64,000 nt of DNA from contig NZ_CP010431.2 in NCBI RefSeq assembly GCF_000814845.2, forward strand, positions 1,488,001-1,552,000, given 5' to 3'. Shown here one piece after another: positions 27,417-35,450 of the stretch. A model generated the notes under the pieces. It was not told where the DNA came from, did no database searches, and saw only the letters and a list, made by a program, of their open reading frames with translations. The translations under genes were made by a program, and so were the position numbers. Numbering within the stretch: position 1 is the stretch's first letter; each line of letters starts with the position of its first letter. The stretch is from Pandoraea sputorum (GTDB taxonomy: Bacteria > Pseudomonadota > Gammaproteobacteria > Burkholderiales > Burkholderiaceae).

Positions 27417-27637
27417 TACGGCGTCGCCGTCGCGTCGTCGCAAGTCTCTTGCTGGCGGCCGTCCTCCTTCCTTCATCTCCTCCCCTCTCGAAACTGACAG
27501 GTTTATCTCAACGGTTCAGTGAGTGGATCCGCACCGCTGCGCGCAAATGTCAGCCGCATCCATATGAGTGCTTGATTCGCAACCCATTTGCTCCCGATTT
27601 GTTGCGCAACCAGCAGGCCGCCTGACACGTTGTCTTT

Positions 27638-27660
27638 AGTAATGATATTGATAATCATTT
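27638..27660. promoter_or_regulatory. Fur box
   Basis: TAATGATATTGATAATCATT (27639-27658) matches the GATAATGATAATCATTATC consensus in most positions and lies in a local AT-rich stretch upstream of a siderophore receptor. Confidence 0.82.
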
Positions 27661-27843
27661 CTATTATTATTAAACTTTCACCGAATTGAGATGCCGCGTC
27701 GTGCCCCGGCGAGGCTCTCGAGGGTGCCATTGTCGTACGCAGTTTTCCTCTCTTGTGGAAAGGGATTCGCCGTCGACCGGCAAGTCTCTTCTCAGCCCGG
27801 GCATCTGTCCGTTGCCAGGGCGCACTCCAACAAGTTGTTCCTC

Positions 27844-30111
27844 ATGTCGCTCGCTTCCCGTTCTTCCCGTTTTGCCCGAGTCTCTCGCGCTGGCATCGTC
27901 GCGCCCAGCGCAAGTCCATGGCCTTCGCTGTGCCCGATTGTCGTCGCGTCGGCGCTGAGCTTCGGCACGGTCGTTTTCGGTGGCAACGCCATGGCGCAGT
28001 CCGCTCAGTCAGGCGATGCTGCAGGGGCAGCACAGGCTGGCGCGCAGAGTCCCGTCGCATTGCCGACGGTGACCGTGCAGGGGGATCGGGAGCAGTCGCC
28101 GAACGACACGCAGCCAGCGTACGTGGGCGGACAGGTGGCACGCGGTATGAGCTTCGGTGTGCTCGGTAATCAGAGCACGCTCGATGTGCCGTTCAGCATG
28201 AGTGCATACACGTCGAAGATGATCGAAGATCAGCAAGCGCGCACGCTTGCCGACGTGCTCGATAACGACCCGTCAGTGCGTATGTCGCGCGGTTTCGGCA
28301 ACTTCGCACAGACGTTCGTGATTCGCGGCTTCACTTTGGCGGGCGACGATATTTCGCTCAACGGACTCTATGGCATCACACCGCGTCAACTGGTTTCGAC
28401 CGAAGCGCTCGAACGTGTCGAGCTGTTCAAGGGGGCGAACGCGTTTCTAAAAGGGGCATCGCCGGGCGGTTCGTCCATCGGTGGCGGTGTGAATCTGCAA
28501 CTGAAGCGGGCAGACGACACCCCGCTTAACCGTGTGACCATCGACGGCAGCGGCTCAGGCGAATTCGGGACGCACATCGACGTCGGCCGCCGTTTCGGTA
28601 GTGAGGGTCAGTTTGGCATTCGTGTGAATCAGGCGATTCGTGACGGTGAGACCGCCGTTGACCGGGAGCATTCGAACTCGCGGACGACATCGGTTGCGCT
28701 TGACTGGCGCGGCGACAAGTTGCGTCTGTCGGCGGACTTCCTCTATCAGAAGCTGCACATCGGTTCGGGGCGGGCGCTGTACAACTTCTCGGGAAACGTG
28801 CTGCCGCAACCGCCGGCTGCGACGTCGAACTACGCGCAGTCGTGGAGCTACTCCACGCTGGAAGATAGCGTCGGTATTCTGCGTGCCGAGTACGATTTCC
28901 TGCCGCACTGGACGGCCTACGTCACGGGTGGCATCCGTCATACGAACGAGAACGGGGAGTATTCGAATCCGACGTGGAAGGGCGCGTCGAGCCCTGTGAC
29001 GGCGACGCGTCTGAATGCACCGCACCAGGAAGATGCGCTCTCTGGTGAAGTGGGCGTGCGCGGTCGCTTTACGACGGGGCCGGTGTCACATTTCTTCACG
29101 GCAGGGGCTTCCGGAACGCGTCTGGACTCGCAGTCTGCGTTCACGTTCGCCTCCGCGTTCAATACGAGCTTCGTCAATCCGCCACAGGTGGCTTATCCGA
29201 CGACGTCGTCGCAAGGTGGCAACCTGAACGACCCGCAAACGACGGCACTCACGTTGCTGCGTAGCGTCTCTGCGTCGGACACGCTGGGTTTCTTCAACGA
29301 CCGCATTTTGGCCACCGTCGGTGTGCGTCATCAATCGATCGGTGTGAACAATTACGGTTACACCGGCGTGCAATCGCTGGCTTACAACGACGCCATCACC
29401 ACGCCGTTGTTCGGCATCGTCGTCAAGCCGTGGCAGAACGTGTCGTTGTTCGCGAACCGTAGCGAAGGTCTCGCCGCAGGGACGACGGCACCACAGGGGA
29501 CCGTGAACTACGGTCAGTCGTTGCCGCCGTATCGTTCAAAGCAGATCGAATTCGGGGCGAAGTACGACACGGCGCGTTTCGGTGCGTCGATTGCGTTCTA
29601 CCAGATCGAAAAACCTTCGGCTTATACGAATGCATCAAACGTCTATGTGGCAGACGGGCTTGAGCGCCACCGCGGCGTCGAAGCGTCGGTGTATGGCAGC
29701 CCGGTCAAGAATGTGCGTGTGATTGCCGGGGTGTCGTACATCAACGGCACGTTGCTCAATCAATCGAGCGCGGCGACGAACGGCAATCGTCCGGTCGGCG
29801 TGCCGACGTTCCAGTACAACCTCGGTGCGGAGTACGACATTCCCTGGGTACAGGGCCTGACGTTGAACGCGCGCTGGATTCACACGGGCCGTGAGTACGC
29901 GAATATTGCGAACACGGCGTCGATTCCGGCATGGGATCGTTTCGACGTGGGCGCGCGCTATGCCACGCAGATTTACGGCAAGTCGACGACGTTCCGTCTG
30001 AGCGTGCTCAACGTGACGAACAAGGCGTACTGGTCGAGCGTGTCGTCGAGCAACTATCTGACGCTGGGTGCACCGCGTACATTCCTGCTGTCCATGACGA
30101 CGGACTTCTAA
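27844..30111 (+). CDS. TonB-dependent siderophore receptor
   Basis: Outer-membrane ferric-siderophore channel. From the ATG at 27844 it has 755 residues: a signal peptide ending near GGNAMA, a TonB-box region (PTVTVQGDR), a plug domain (LADVLDNDPSVRMSRGFGNF, IRGFTLAGDDISLNG, VELFKGANAFLKG) and a 22-strand barrel ending in Phe (SMTTDF). The start is uncertain: no ribosome site precedes 27844, and an in-frame ATG at 27691 would add 51 residues before the signal peptide. No siderophore synthesis genes or FecIR pair are adjacent, so it probably imports a foreign siderophore. Iron repression by Fur is inferred from the box upstream. Confidence 0.9.
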   Translation: MSLASRSSRFARVSRAGIVAPSASPWPSLCPIVVASALSFGTVVFGGNAMAQSAQSGDAAGAAQAGAQSPVALPTVTVQGDREQSPNDTQPAYVGGQVARGMSFGVLGNQSTLDVPFSMSAYTSKMIEDQQARTLADVLDNDPSVRMSRGFGNFAQTFVIRGFTLAGDDISLNGLYGITPRQLVSTEALERVELFKGANAFLKGASPGGSSIGGGVNLQLKRADDTPLNRVTIDGSGSGEFGTHIDVGRRFGSEGQFGIRVNQAIRDGETAVDREHSNSRTTSVALDWRGDKLRLSADFLYQKLHIGSGRALYNFSGNVLPQPPAATSNYAQSWSYSTLEDSVGILRAEYDFLPHWTAYVTGGIRHTNENGEYSNPTWKGASSPVTATRLNAPHQEDALSGEVGVRGRFTTGPVSHFFTAGASGTRLDSQSAFTFASAFNTSFVNPPQVAYPTTSSQGGNLNDPQTTALTLLRSVSASDTLGFFNDRILATVGVRHQSIGVNNYGYTGVQSLAYNDAITTPLFGIVVKPWQNVSLFANRSEGLAAGTTAPQGTVNYGQSLPPYRSKQIEFGAKYDTARFGASIAFYQIEKPSAYTNASNVYVADGLERHRGVEASVYGSPVKNVRVIAGVSYINGTLLNQSSAATNGNRPVGVPTFQYNLGAEYDIPWVQGLTLNARWIHTGREYANIANTASIPAWDRFDVGARYATQIYGKSTTFRLSVLNVTNKAYWSSVSSSNYLTLGAPRTFLLSMTTDF

Positions 30112-30174
30112 GCCGTCGCGGTCCTGGCAACCTCAACTGCCTCGCTGACGACGGAAAACGCAGCTTGCAGTCGC

Positions 30175-30208
30175 GCCCCGGTGCTGTTCGTAGCCCGGGG
30201 CGGTTTTT
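30175..30208 (+). terminator. Intrinsic terminator of the siderophore receptor gene
   Basis: GCCCCGG and CCGGGGC arms followed by GGTTTTTCG. Confidence 0.88.
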
Positions 30209-30227
30209 CGTCCGCTTTTCGGACGGA

Positions 30228-30710
30228 TCATTTCTCGATGCTGAACTCGGTCGCAATCGCCGCGCCGTTGGCCAGAGAGGTGACGACGTAGTATTTGTCA
30301 CCGACCTTGAACATGAAGCGGCACCAGTTTTCGGTGAGCGCCCGCCATTCCAGATTCACGCAATACGAGCCGTTGTCGTTGACCGACCAGGTGCCAGTGG
30401 CATGCGCGACCTGCACACTGCGTCCACCCGATCCGATGTTGCCCTTGTTATCGCTCGTCGCGTTGAGCGATCCGCCGGACTCGTTGACCCACTTGCGTGT
30501 GCTGCCGTTCTGAACGACGTTAGTGATGTGAGCGCCGGGCATTAGCGAACGCAAGTCGTCGACGCTGAGTTGCTGGCCGTTGGCGTCTTTGATGTCGGAT
30601 AGATGCATCGGATCGGCGGCGGCGAGCGCAGGCAACCAGAGAGCAGCGACCGTGGCGAGGACGGTGATGCGAGGGGGCTGAGGGAAAGAAGAAGCGAAGC
30701 GGTGAACCAT
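30228..30710 (-). CDS. DUF995-type secreted protein
   Basis: The protein has 160 residues from the ATG at 30710 (MVHRFASSF), with GGGAG upstream and a signal peptide cleaved near ALAAADP. The body, with GAHITNVVQNGS, GTWSVNDNGSYCVNLEW, ENWCRFMFKVGDKYYVV, matches the DUF995 pattern and contains two Cys that could form a disulfide. Function is unknown. The upstream in-frame extension to 30860 is low complexity and rejected. It is convergent with the siderophore receptor gene. Confidence 0.8.
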   Translation of the reverse strand: MVHRFASSFPQPPRITVLATVAALWLPALAAADPMHLSDIKDANGQQLSVDDLRSLMPGAHITNVVQNGSTRKWVNESGGSLNATSDNKGNIGSGGRSVQVAHATGTWSVNDNGSYCVNLEWRALTENWCRFMFKVGDKYYVVTSLANGAAIATEFSIEK

Positions 30711-30831
30711 GATGACTCCCGGACGAGGCTTGCCGACACATACGCAAGCCGACGAGGCGCACACCTGACGGGCGCATCGTCTGACACTGTTGTCCCCGCA
30801 CTGCGGCGGGGTGTCGCTATCGGTCCGGGCG

Positions 30832-30860
30832 ATGAGCGGTCGGGAAGGCCGACCGCTCAT
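30832..30860 (-). terminator. Hairpin downstream of the lipoprotein cassette
   Basis: Perfect 12-base arms ATGAGCGGTCGG / CCGACCGCTCAT with loop GAAGG, 47 bases past the DUF799 stop codon. No T run. Confidence 0.5.
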
Positions 30861-30906
30861 GCGTTACCACTATAGGTGACAGTGCGAGGTCTGCCCAGTT
30901 TCCCGG

Positions 30907-31572
30907 TCAGTCAGTGCCGTATTTCGGCGAACGCGGACCGTAGAGCATGCCGTTGGGACGTCCGGCAGACAGCAGACGCGCATTGGCCGTGCCCGCGACC
31001 GTGTAACCGGCGTTCGACACGCTGTTGACGATCTGCTTGACGGCCGCCGTGACCAGCATGCCGATCAACCCGCCGCCGCCACTGTTGTTGCCCTCATTGT
31101 TCGACGCGCTGGCTGCGCCGCTCCACAGCTTCGCACCGTTGCGCAGATCGATGAGTTCGGCCGAGACCGTCACGACGGTGGCGCTGTCGAGCACCATGTA
31201 TTTCGTGCCGTACTGAGTGATCTTGATGTAGAGCGCAGCGTCCGCACCGAAGATCTCACGCAGCTTGGCCGGGCTGACCTGATGGATGTCACCGGCGACG
31301 GTCAGACCGTTCTGACGGAACGATTCGTCGACCAGCGTCACCGGCATCACGTAGTAGCCAGCTTCGCCCAGCGGCACCGTCACTTGCGAAAGCACGCTGT
31401 AGGTCGCGTCGATATCCGGCGACTCGTTCAGCGGCGGCAGCACCAGAATCGACTTCGGCTTGCTTTCCTTGAACGCGGTGTAGTCATACGGCTTGGCTTG
31501 ATGCACAGCGCAACCGGTCATCACAGCGGCCAGCGCGGCGACCGTCATCCATTTGCAGAGTCGGGCGATCAT
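30907..31572 (-). CDS. DUF799 (GNA1162-like) lipoprotein
   Basis: Predicted lipoprotein of 221 residues with lipobox MTGC (Cys21). The DUF799 core (SKPKSILVLPPLNESPDIDATYS, GYYVMPVTLVDESFRQNGL, GADAALYIKITQYGTKY, ELIDLRNGAKLWSG) is complete, with a Gly/Asn-rich loop in the second half. The Neisseria homologue GNA1162 is an outer-membrane-associated antigen with a TolB-N-like fold. Its ATG overlaps the DUF4810 stop codon (ATGA), so it is the last gene of a translationally coupled three-gene set. Confidence 0.9.
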   Translation of the reverse strand: MIARLCKWMTVAALAAVMTGCAVHQAKPYDYTAFKESKPKSILVLPPLNESPDIDATYSVLSQVTVPLGEAGYYVMPVTLVDESFRQNGLTVAGDIHQVSPAKLREIFGADAALYIKITQYGTKYMVLDSATVVTVSAELIDLRNGAKLWSGAASASNNEGNNSGGGGLIGMLVTAAVKQIVNSVSNAGYTVAGTANARLLSAGRPNGMLYGPRSPKYGTD

Positions 31573-31946
31573 TGCTTGGCCTCCGGGGTCTTGTTTTTCA
31601 GCAGGAAGTCGATGTAGCTGGCCGATTCGGGGAACAGTTGCTTTTCGGTCTGGAACTCTTCGACCATCTTGTCGGACTTGCCGACCGAGGCGTAGAGCAG
31701 GCCGAGGTGAGCGTGATATCCGGGGGGCGCGGCGTGATTGGACGCCTTGATCTTCTCCAGATCGCGCTCCAGCGCAATGATCTGTGCTTCCTTCGATTCG
31801 CCCTTGAAGTATTCGTAGACTTGCGGCTGATAGCCTTCCCAGTCATACAGCGGCTTGGGCGGTGTGGCGCAGCCGGAGAGCGCGAGGATGACGCTGCCTG
31901 CGATGGCTGCGACGGCGATCCGGCCGGACGAGAACGTGCGATTCAT
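31569..31946 (-). CDS. DUF4810 lipoprotein
   Basis: Small lipoprotein of 125 residues with lipobox LSGC. The motif LYDWEGYQPQVYEYFKGES is characteristic of DUF4810, followed by a TPR-like helical stretch (HLGLLYASVGKSDKMVEEFQTEKQ). The ATG at 31946 directly begins the signal peptide; an in-frame start at 31970 is less likely. It overlaps the DUF799 start by four bases and follows the csgG-like gene by 83 bases. The function of the set is unknown; secretion or envelope assembly is inferred from CsgG. Confidence 0.88.
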   Translation of the reverse strand: MNRTFSSGRIAVAAIAGSVILALSGCATPPKPLYDWEGYQPQVYEYFKGESKEAQIIALERDLEKIKASNHAAPPGYHAHLGLLYASVGKSDKMVEEFQTEKQLFPESASYIDFLLKNKTPEAKQ

Positions 31947-32029
31947 GACGATATATGTCCTGACGTGCAAAGCCGAGCGCGTGACGAATCACGCGCTACG
32001 GCATGCTGCAAAAAAGGGTGTCGGTGCGC

Positions 32030-32713
32030 TTACTTGCCCGGCTTCCAGGCACCGCTCTCGATGCCTGCGACGAGCTTGTCGACGGCTTCGCGCATGGCGA
32101 GGTCAAGCACCTTGCCATTGAGCGTGGAGTCGTAGCCCGCAGTGCCACCGAAGCCGATGACTTCGCGATTCGAGAGTGCGAATTCGCCCGCGCCGCCGCT
32201 CGAGTAGACAACCTCCGACGTGGCGATATCGACCACGTTCAGGTTGACCTTTGCGTAAGCGATCTGCTCGCGGCCACGGCCCAGAATGCCGAACAGTTGC
32301 TTGTCACCCACTTCCTTGCGGCCGAACTCGACCACATCGCCGGTGATTACGTAGTCGGCGCCCTTGAGCGTCTGTTGCGTCTTCTTGATGTCGGCTTCCT
32401 GACGGATCTCGGCCATGTTGTCGCGGTCGAGCACGTTGAAGCGCTGGGTCTGTTGCAGATGGGTAATCAGAATCGTCTTGGCCTGGCTGCCGAGGCGATC
32501 GACGTTATCGGAAAAAACGCCGCGCATGTACGCGGAACGGTTATCGAACTTGCCGACAGCGATCGGCGTGCGCACGCCAACGTACGGACGGCTGGCACTC
32601 TCGACCTTGGCGACTTCCACGGTACGCGAGCTTTCGGTGGCGCAACCGCCGAGCACGGCCATAGCGAGCATGGCAGCGCTGAGCAGCGCAATGCTGGATT
32701 TCCTTTTCTGCAC
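32030..32713 (-). CDS. CsgG/HfaB-family lipoprotein
   Basis: Putative outer-membrane secretion channel subunit of 227 residues. The GTG at 32713 has AGGGG upstream and gives a compact signal peptide with lipobox LGGC (MQKRKSSIALLSAAMLAMA). The CsgG domain shows IAVGKFDNRSAYMRG, QTQRFNVLDRDNMAEIRQE, GADYVITGDVVEFGR and VNLNVVDIATSEVVYSS. CsgG forms the curli export pore, but no curli subunit genes are near, so this belongs to the non-curli csgG-DUF4810-DUF799 cassette. An ATG at 32755 would add 14 residues and is less likely. Confidence 0.9.
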   Translation of the reverse strand: MQKRKSSIALLSAAMLAMAVLGGCATESSRTVEVAKVESASRPYVGVRTPIAVGKFDNRSAYMRGVFSDNVDRLGSQAKTILITHLQQTQRFNVLDRDNMAEIRQEADIKKTQQTLKGADYVITGDVVEFGRKEVGDKQLFGILGRGREQIAYAKVNLNVVDIATSEVVYSSGGAGEFALSNREVIGFGGTAGYDSTLNGKVLDLAMREAVDKLVAGIESGAWKPGK

Positions 32714-32786
32714 GGTGATACCCCTGAGTGTGTTGTCACCCGCCGGACGATGCATCGTGGCATCGTTCCGATGCGGACATCTGAAG

Positions 32787-32836
32787 CCCTTACCTCATTA
32801 AAGTTGTTTGCCGCTTGTAGTAAGCGTTGGTAAGGG
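32787..32836 (-). other. Inverted repeat upstream of the csgG-like gene
   Basis: CCCTTACC (32787-32794) and GGTAAGGG (32829-32836) are perfect arms 34 bases apart, about 75-120 bases upstream of the start. It may be a leader hairpin or an operator. The rest of the 334-base gap to the mntH remnant shows nothing clear. Confidence 0.4.
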
Positions 32837-33047
32837 GTGCTGATGGTAGCACGCGTTTTCGGTGCGTTGTGACACCCACTTGCATCCTGCGTACCCCGAG
32901 TCCGCCGTTTACACGGGAGACTGCAATTCAGGAAGTTCGCATGGCCGGGGAGGGCTGGAATTCGCGTGATCCGACGCGAGTTTTGAGTGACCTCGGTTTG
33001 TGAGTTTTCCTATCGTCCGGAGACATTTCTGTCGACATTGTCGGTTC

Positions 33048-34357
33048 TCAGCCCAGCCCGAAAATCAGCAACAGATTGGTCGCCGTGATGACGGCAAAAA
33101 GGCACCACGCTAACACCTGCGTCGGACGCCCGATCGTATTGCCGTTCATCACGCGCGCATCGCTGACCGAGCGAATGAGCGGCCACATGGCAAACGGTAG
33201 TTGCAGGCTGAGCAGCACCTGACTCCACACGAGCAGTTTGCCCACAGCACCGTCGCCGAGCCACAACACCCCGATCAGTGCGGGCACGAGCGCGAGTCCG
33301 CGCGTAATCAGTCGGCGCTGATAGCACGGAATCTTCATGTGCAGGAAGCCGTCCATGATGACTTGCCCGGCGATGGTGCCCGTCAGTGTTGAACTTTGCC
33401 CCGAAGCGAGCAGGGCGATGCCGAACATGAAGGCGGCAGCCCCCCCGCAATCGGCGTAATCAACTGATACGCCTGCTCGATATCGGTGACGTTGGTCTGA
33501 CCGCTGGCATGAAAAACTGAGCCAGCAAGAATCAGAATGGCCGCATTCACGCACATGGCGATCAGCAATGAGACCCAGGTATCGATGCGCACTAACGCGA
33601 GTGTGTCGTGCACATCGCCGCGCTTGCCGCCGACGACCCGCCGGGTCTGTACGACGGAAGAGTGCAGGTACAGGTTGTGCGGCATGATCGTCGCGCCGAC
33701 GATGCCCAGCGCCAGTACGATCGCGTCGCGCCGGTCGTGACTGGGTGCGCCCGGGACAAGACCCGCAGCCACCGCGTGCCAGTCGGGCGGCACCATCGCG
33801 ACCTGCGCGATGAAACAGAACGCCATCGTGCCGATCAATCCGAACACGATAGCTTCGATCTGACGGAAGCCCTTGCCCTGTAGTCCCAGCACGATCATCG
33901 TGTCGAGCGCGGTGAGCACGATCCCCCACGCGATGGGTACGCCTAGCAAGAGCTTGAAGGCCAGTGCGCAGCCGAGCACTTCGGCGATATCGCACGCAAT
34001 GATGGAAATCTCGGCCGTGATCCATTGGACGAAACGGCCTGTGCGACCGTAGCGTTCGTAGCTGGCCTGCGCAAGATCGCGTCCGGCGACCAGTCCCAGA
34101 CGTGCGGCCAGCATTTGCAGGAAGATGGCGGCGAGACTCGAGAGCGCCACTACCCAAAGCAGCGAGTAACCGAATTGCGATCCTGCCTGAATGTCCGTCG
34201 CCCAGTTGCCGGGATCCATGTAACCGATGGCGACGAGCAATCCGGGGCCGGCGAAGCGTTTGAGTTTGGTCCAGCGCGACTGACGCGCGTCGATGACGAT
34301 GCTGCCTTTGACCTCGGCGGGGCAGAAGGGAGCGGTGGCAGTGGTCGGGAGCGGCAT
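33048..34357 (-). pseudogene. mntH: NRAMP-family Mn2+/divalent metal importer, frameshifted
   Basis: Proton-coupled Mn2+ importer. The first frame (ATG 34357, MPLPTTATAP) carries the metal site GYMDPGNWATD and the second site IMPHNLYLHS, and runs to ITPIAGG. The second frame takes up with AAFMFGIALLASGQSSTLTG and ends at 33048. The break is in a run of seven C on the plus strand (33440-33446); one extra base would restore a 436-residue protein. As read, the product stops early and lacks the last third. It could be a sequencing error, a phase-variable tract or a true pseudogene. No MntR or Fur box is evident upstream. Confidence 0.9.
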
Positions 34358-34493
34358 GAGGAGTGGGTTGTGTGCAATGACGCTCACGTTAGCCGGGCCG
34401 ACGCCTGCCCGCAAGCGCGATCGCCATGATCGGCGTGATGAGGCGTGATGAGGCGGCCATGAAGATGCCGTCGACGGCAAATGAACTGCTATA

Positions 34494-34509
34494 CTGTACA
34501 TTCATACAG
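34494..34509 (+). promoter_or_regulatory. LexA (SOS) box of the imuA-imuB-dnaE2 cassette
   Basis: CTGTACATTCATACAG matches CTGT-n8-ACAG. It overlaps a TATACT -10-like element and lies 11 bases before the imuA start codon. Confidence 0.88.
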
Positions 34510-34520
34510 CATTTGGGCGC

Positions 34521-35450
34521 ATGATGACCCTGCCGCTTTCCTCCCCTCTGCCTGCCGGGCTATGGCGTGCCAGTGAGCTGGCGCATTGCCATCGCGCGGG
34601 CCACACCACCGGTTTCGCCGCGCTCGACGCCGAGCTGCCCGGCGCGGGGTGGCCGCATGGCGCGGTGACGGAGCTGCTGAGCGACCGTCCGGGCATCGGT
34701 GAATGGCGTTTGCTGGCACCGACGTTGCGCGATCTGACGCAGGCGGGAAAGCCGGTCATGGTGATTGCACCGCCGATGCTGCCCTATGCCCCGGCGCTGG
34801 CGGGGTGGGGCATCGATCTGCGGTGGTTGAGTGTGGTGATGCGCCCGTCTTATACAGCGTCCCCGGCGTCCCGGCCAACGCGCACCTCCCGAGTGCGGCG
34901 CGGGGCCGGGGGGCAGGGCATGAGACCCGAGGACCGCGACATGCTGTGGTGCGTCGAGCAGGCGCTCAGGAGTGCGTGCTGCGGGGCGGTGCTTGCGTGG
35001 CTACCGGCCGCGACACCCGAGCAGCTTCGGCGGTTTCAGGTGGCCACTGGCGGTAGCGAAACACTGACCTGGGTGATGCGTCCGCCGGCGGCTGTGTCGA
35101 CCGCGTCCGCAGCGCCGTTACGGCTGGGACTGGTCGTCGGAGAGGCGAGCCGCCTCGGCTTGCAGTTTCATAAGCGTCGTGGACCGCCTCGTTCCGAACC
35201 GCTCTGGCTGACGTTGCCTGAGCCCTATACGCGTGCGCAGCAATCGCTGACAAGGGGCGCGGACGACGAAACGCCGCTGCATGCCCAGCCCGATCCGGCA
35301 CCGTCGCCCGTGCCGTCTACGGCGTCTTTTGTTTCTGCTTCCGGAGTCTCGCATGGCCTGCTGGATCGCCCTGCATCTGCCTTGTCTGGCACTCGAGATC
35401 GCCTCGCCGCTCACATCACTCCCGTCACTCCGGTCGCGCATACGGGCTGA
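34521..35450 (+). CDS. imuA: Translesion synthesis-associated protein ImuA
   Basis: RecA/SulA-like accessory protein of the mutasome, 309 residues. The N-terminal half shows HTTGFAALDAELPGAGWPHGAVTELL and the degenerate nucleotide-binding region (MVIAPPMLPYAP, GWGIDLRWLSVV), then WCVEQALRSACCGAVLAWLP. The C-terminal 60 residues are Pro/Ser/Ala-rich. It starts at the ATG just downstream of the LexA box. The imuB start lies inside its last 98 bases, so the two are tightly coupled. Confidence 0.93.
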   Translation: MMTLPLSSPLPAGLWRASELAHCHRAGHTTGFAALDAELPGAGWPHGAVTELLSDRPGIGEWRLLAPTLRDLTQAGKPVMVIAPPMLPYAPALAGWGIDLRWLSVVMRPSYTASPASRPTRTSRVRRGAGGQGMRPEDRDMLWCVEQALRSACCGAVLAWLPAATPEQLRRFQVATGGSETLTWVMRPPAAVSTASAAPLRLGLVVGEASRLGLQFHKRRGPPRSEPLWLTLPEPYTRAQQSLTRGADDETPLHAQPDPAPSPVPSTASFVSASGVSHGLLDRPASALSGTRDRLAAHITPVTPVAHTG

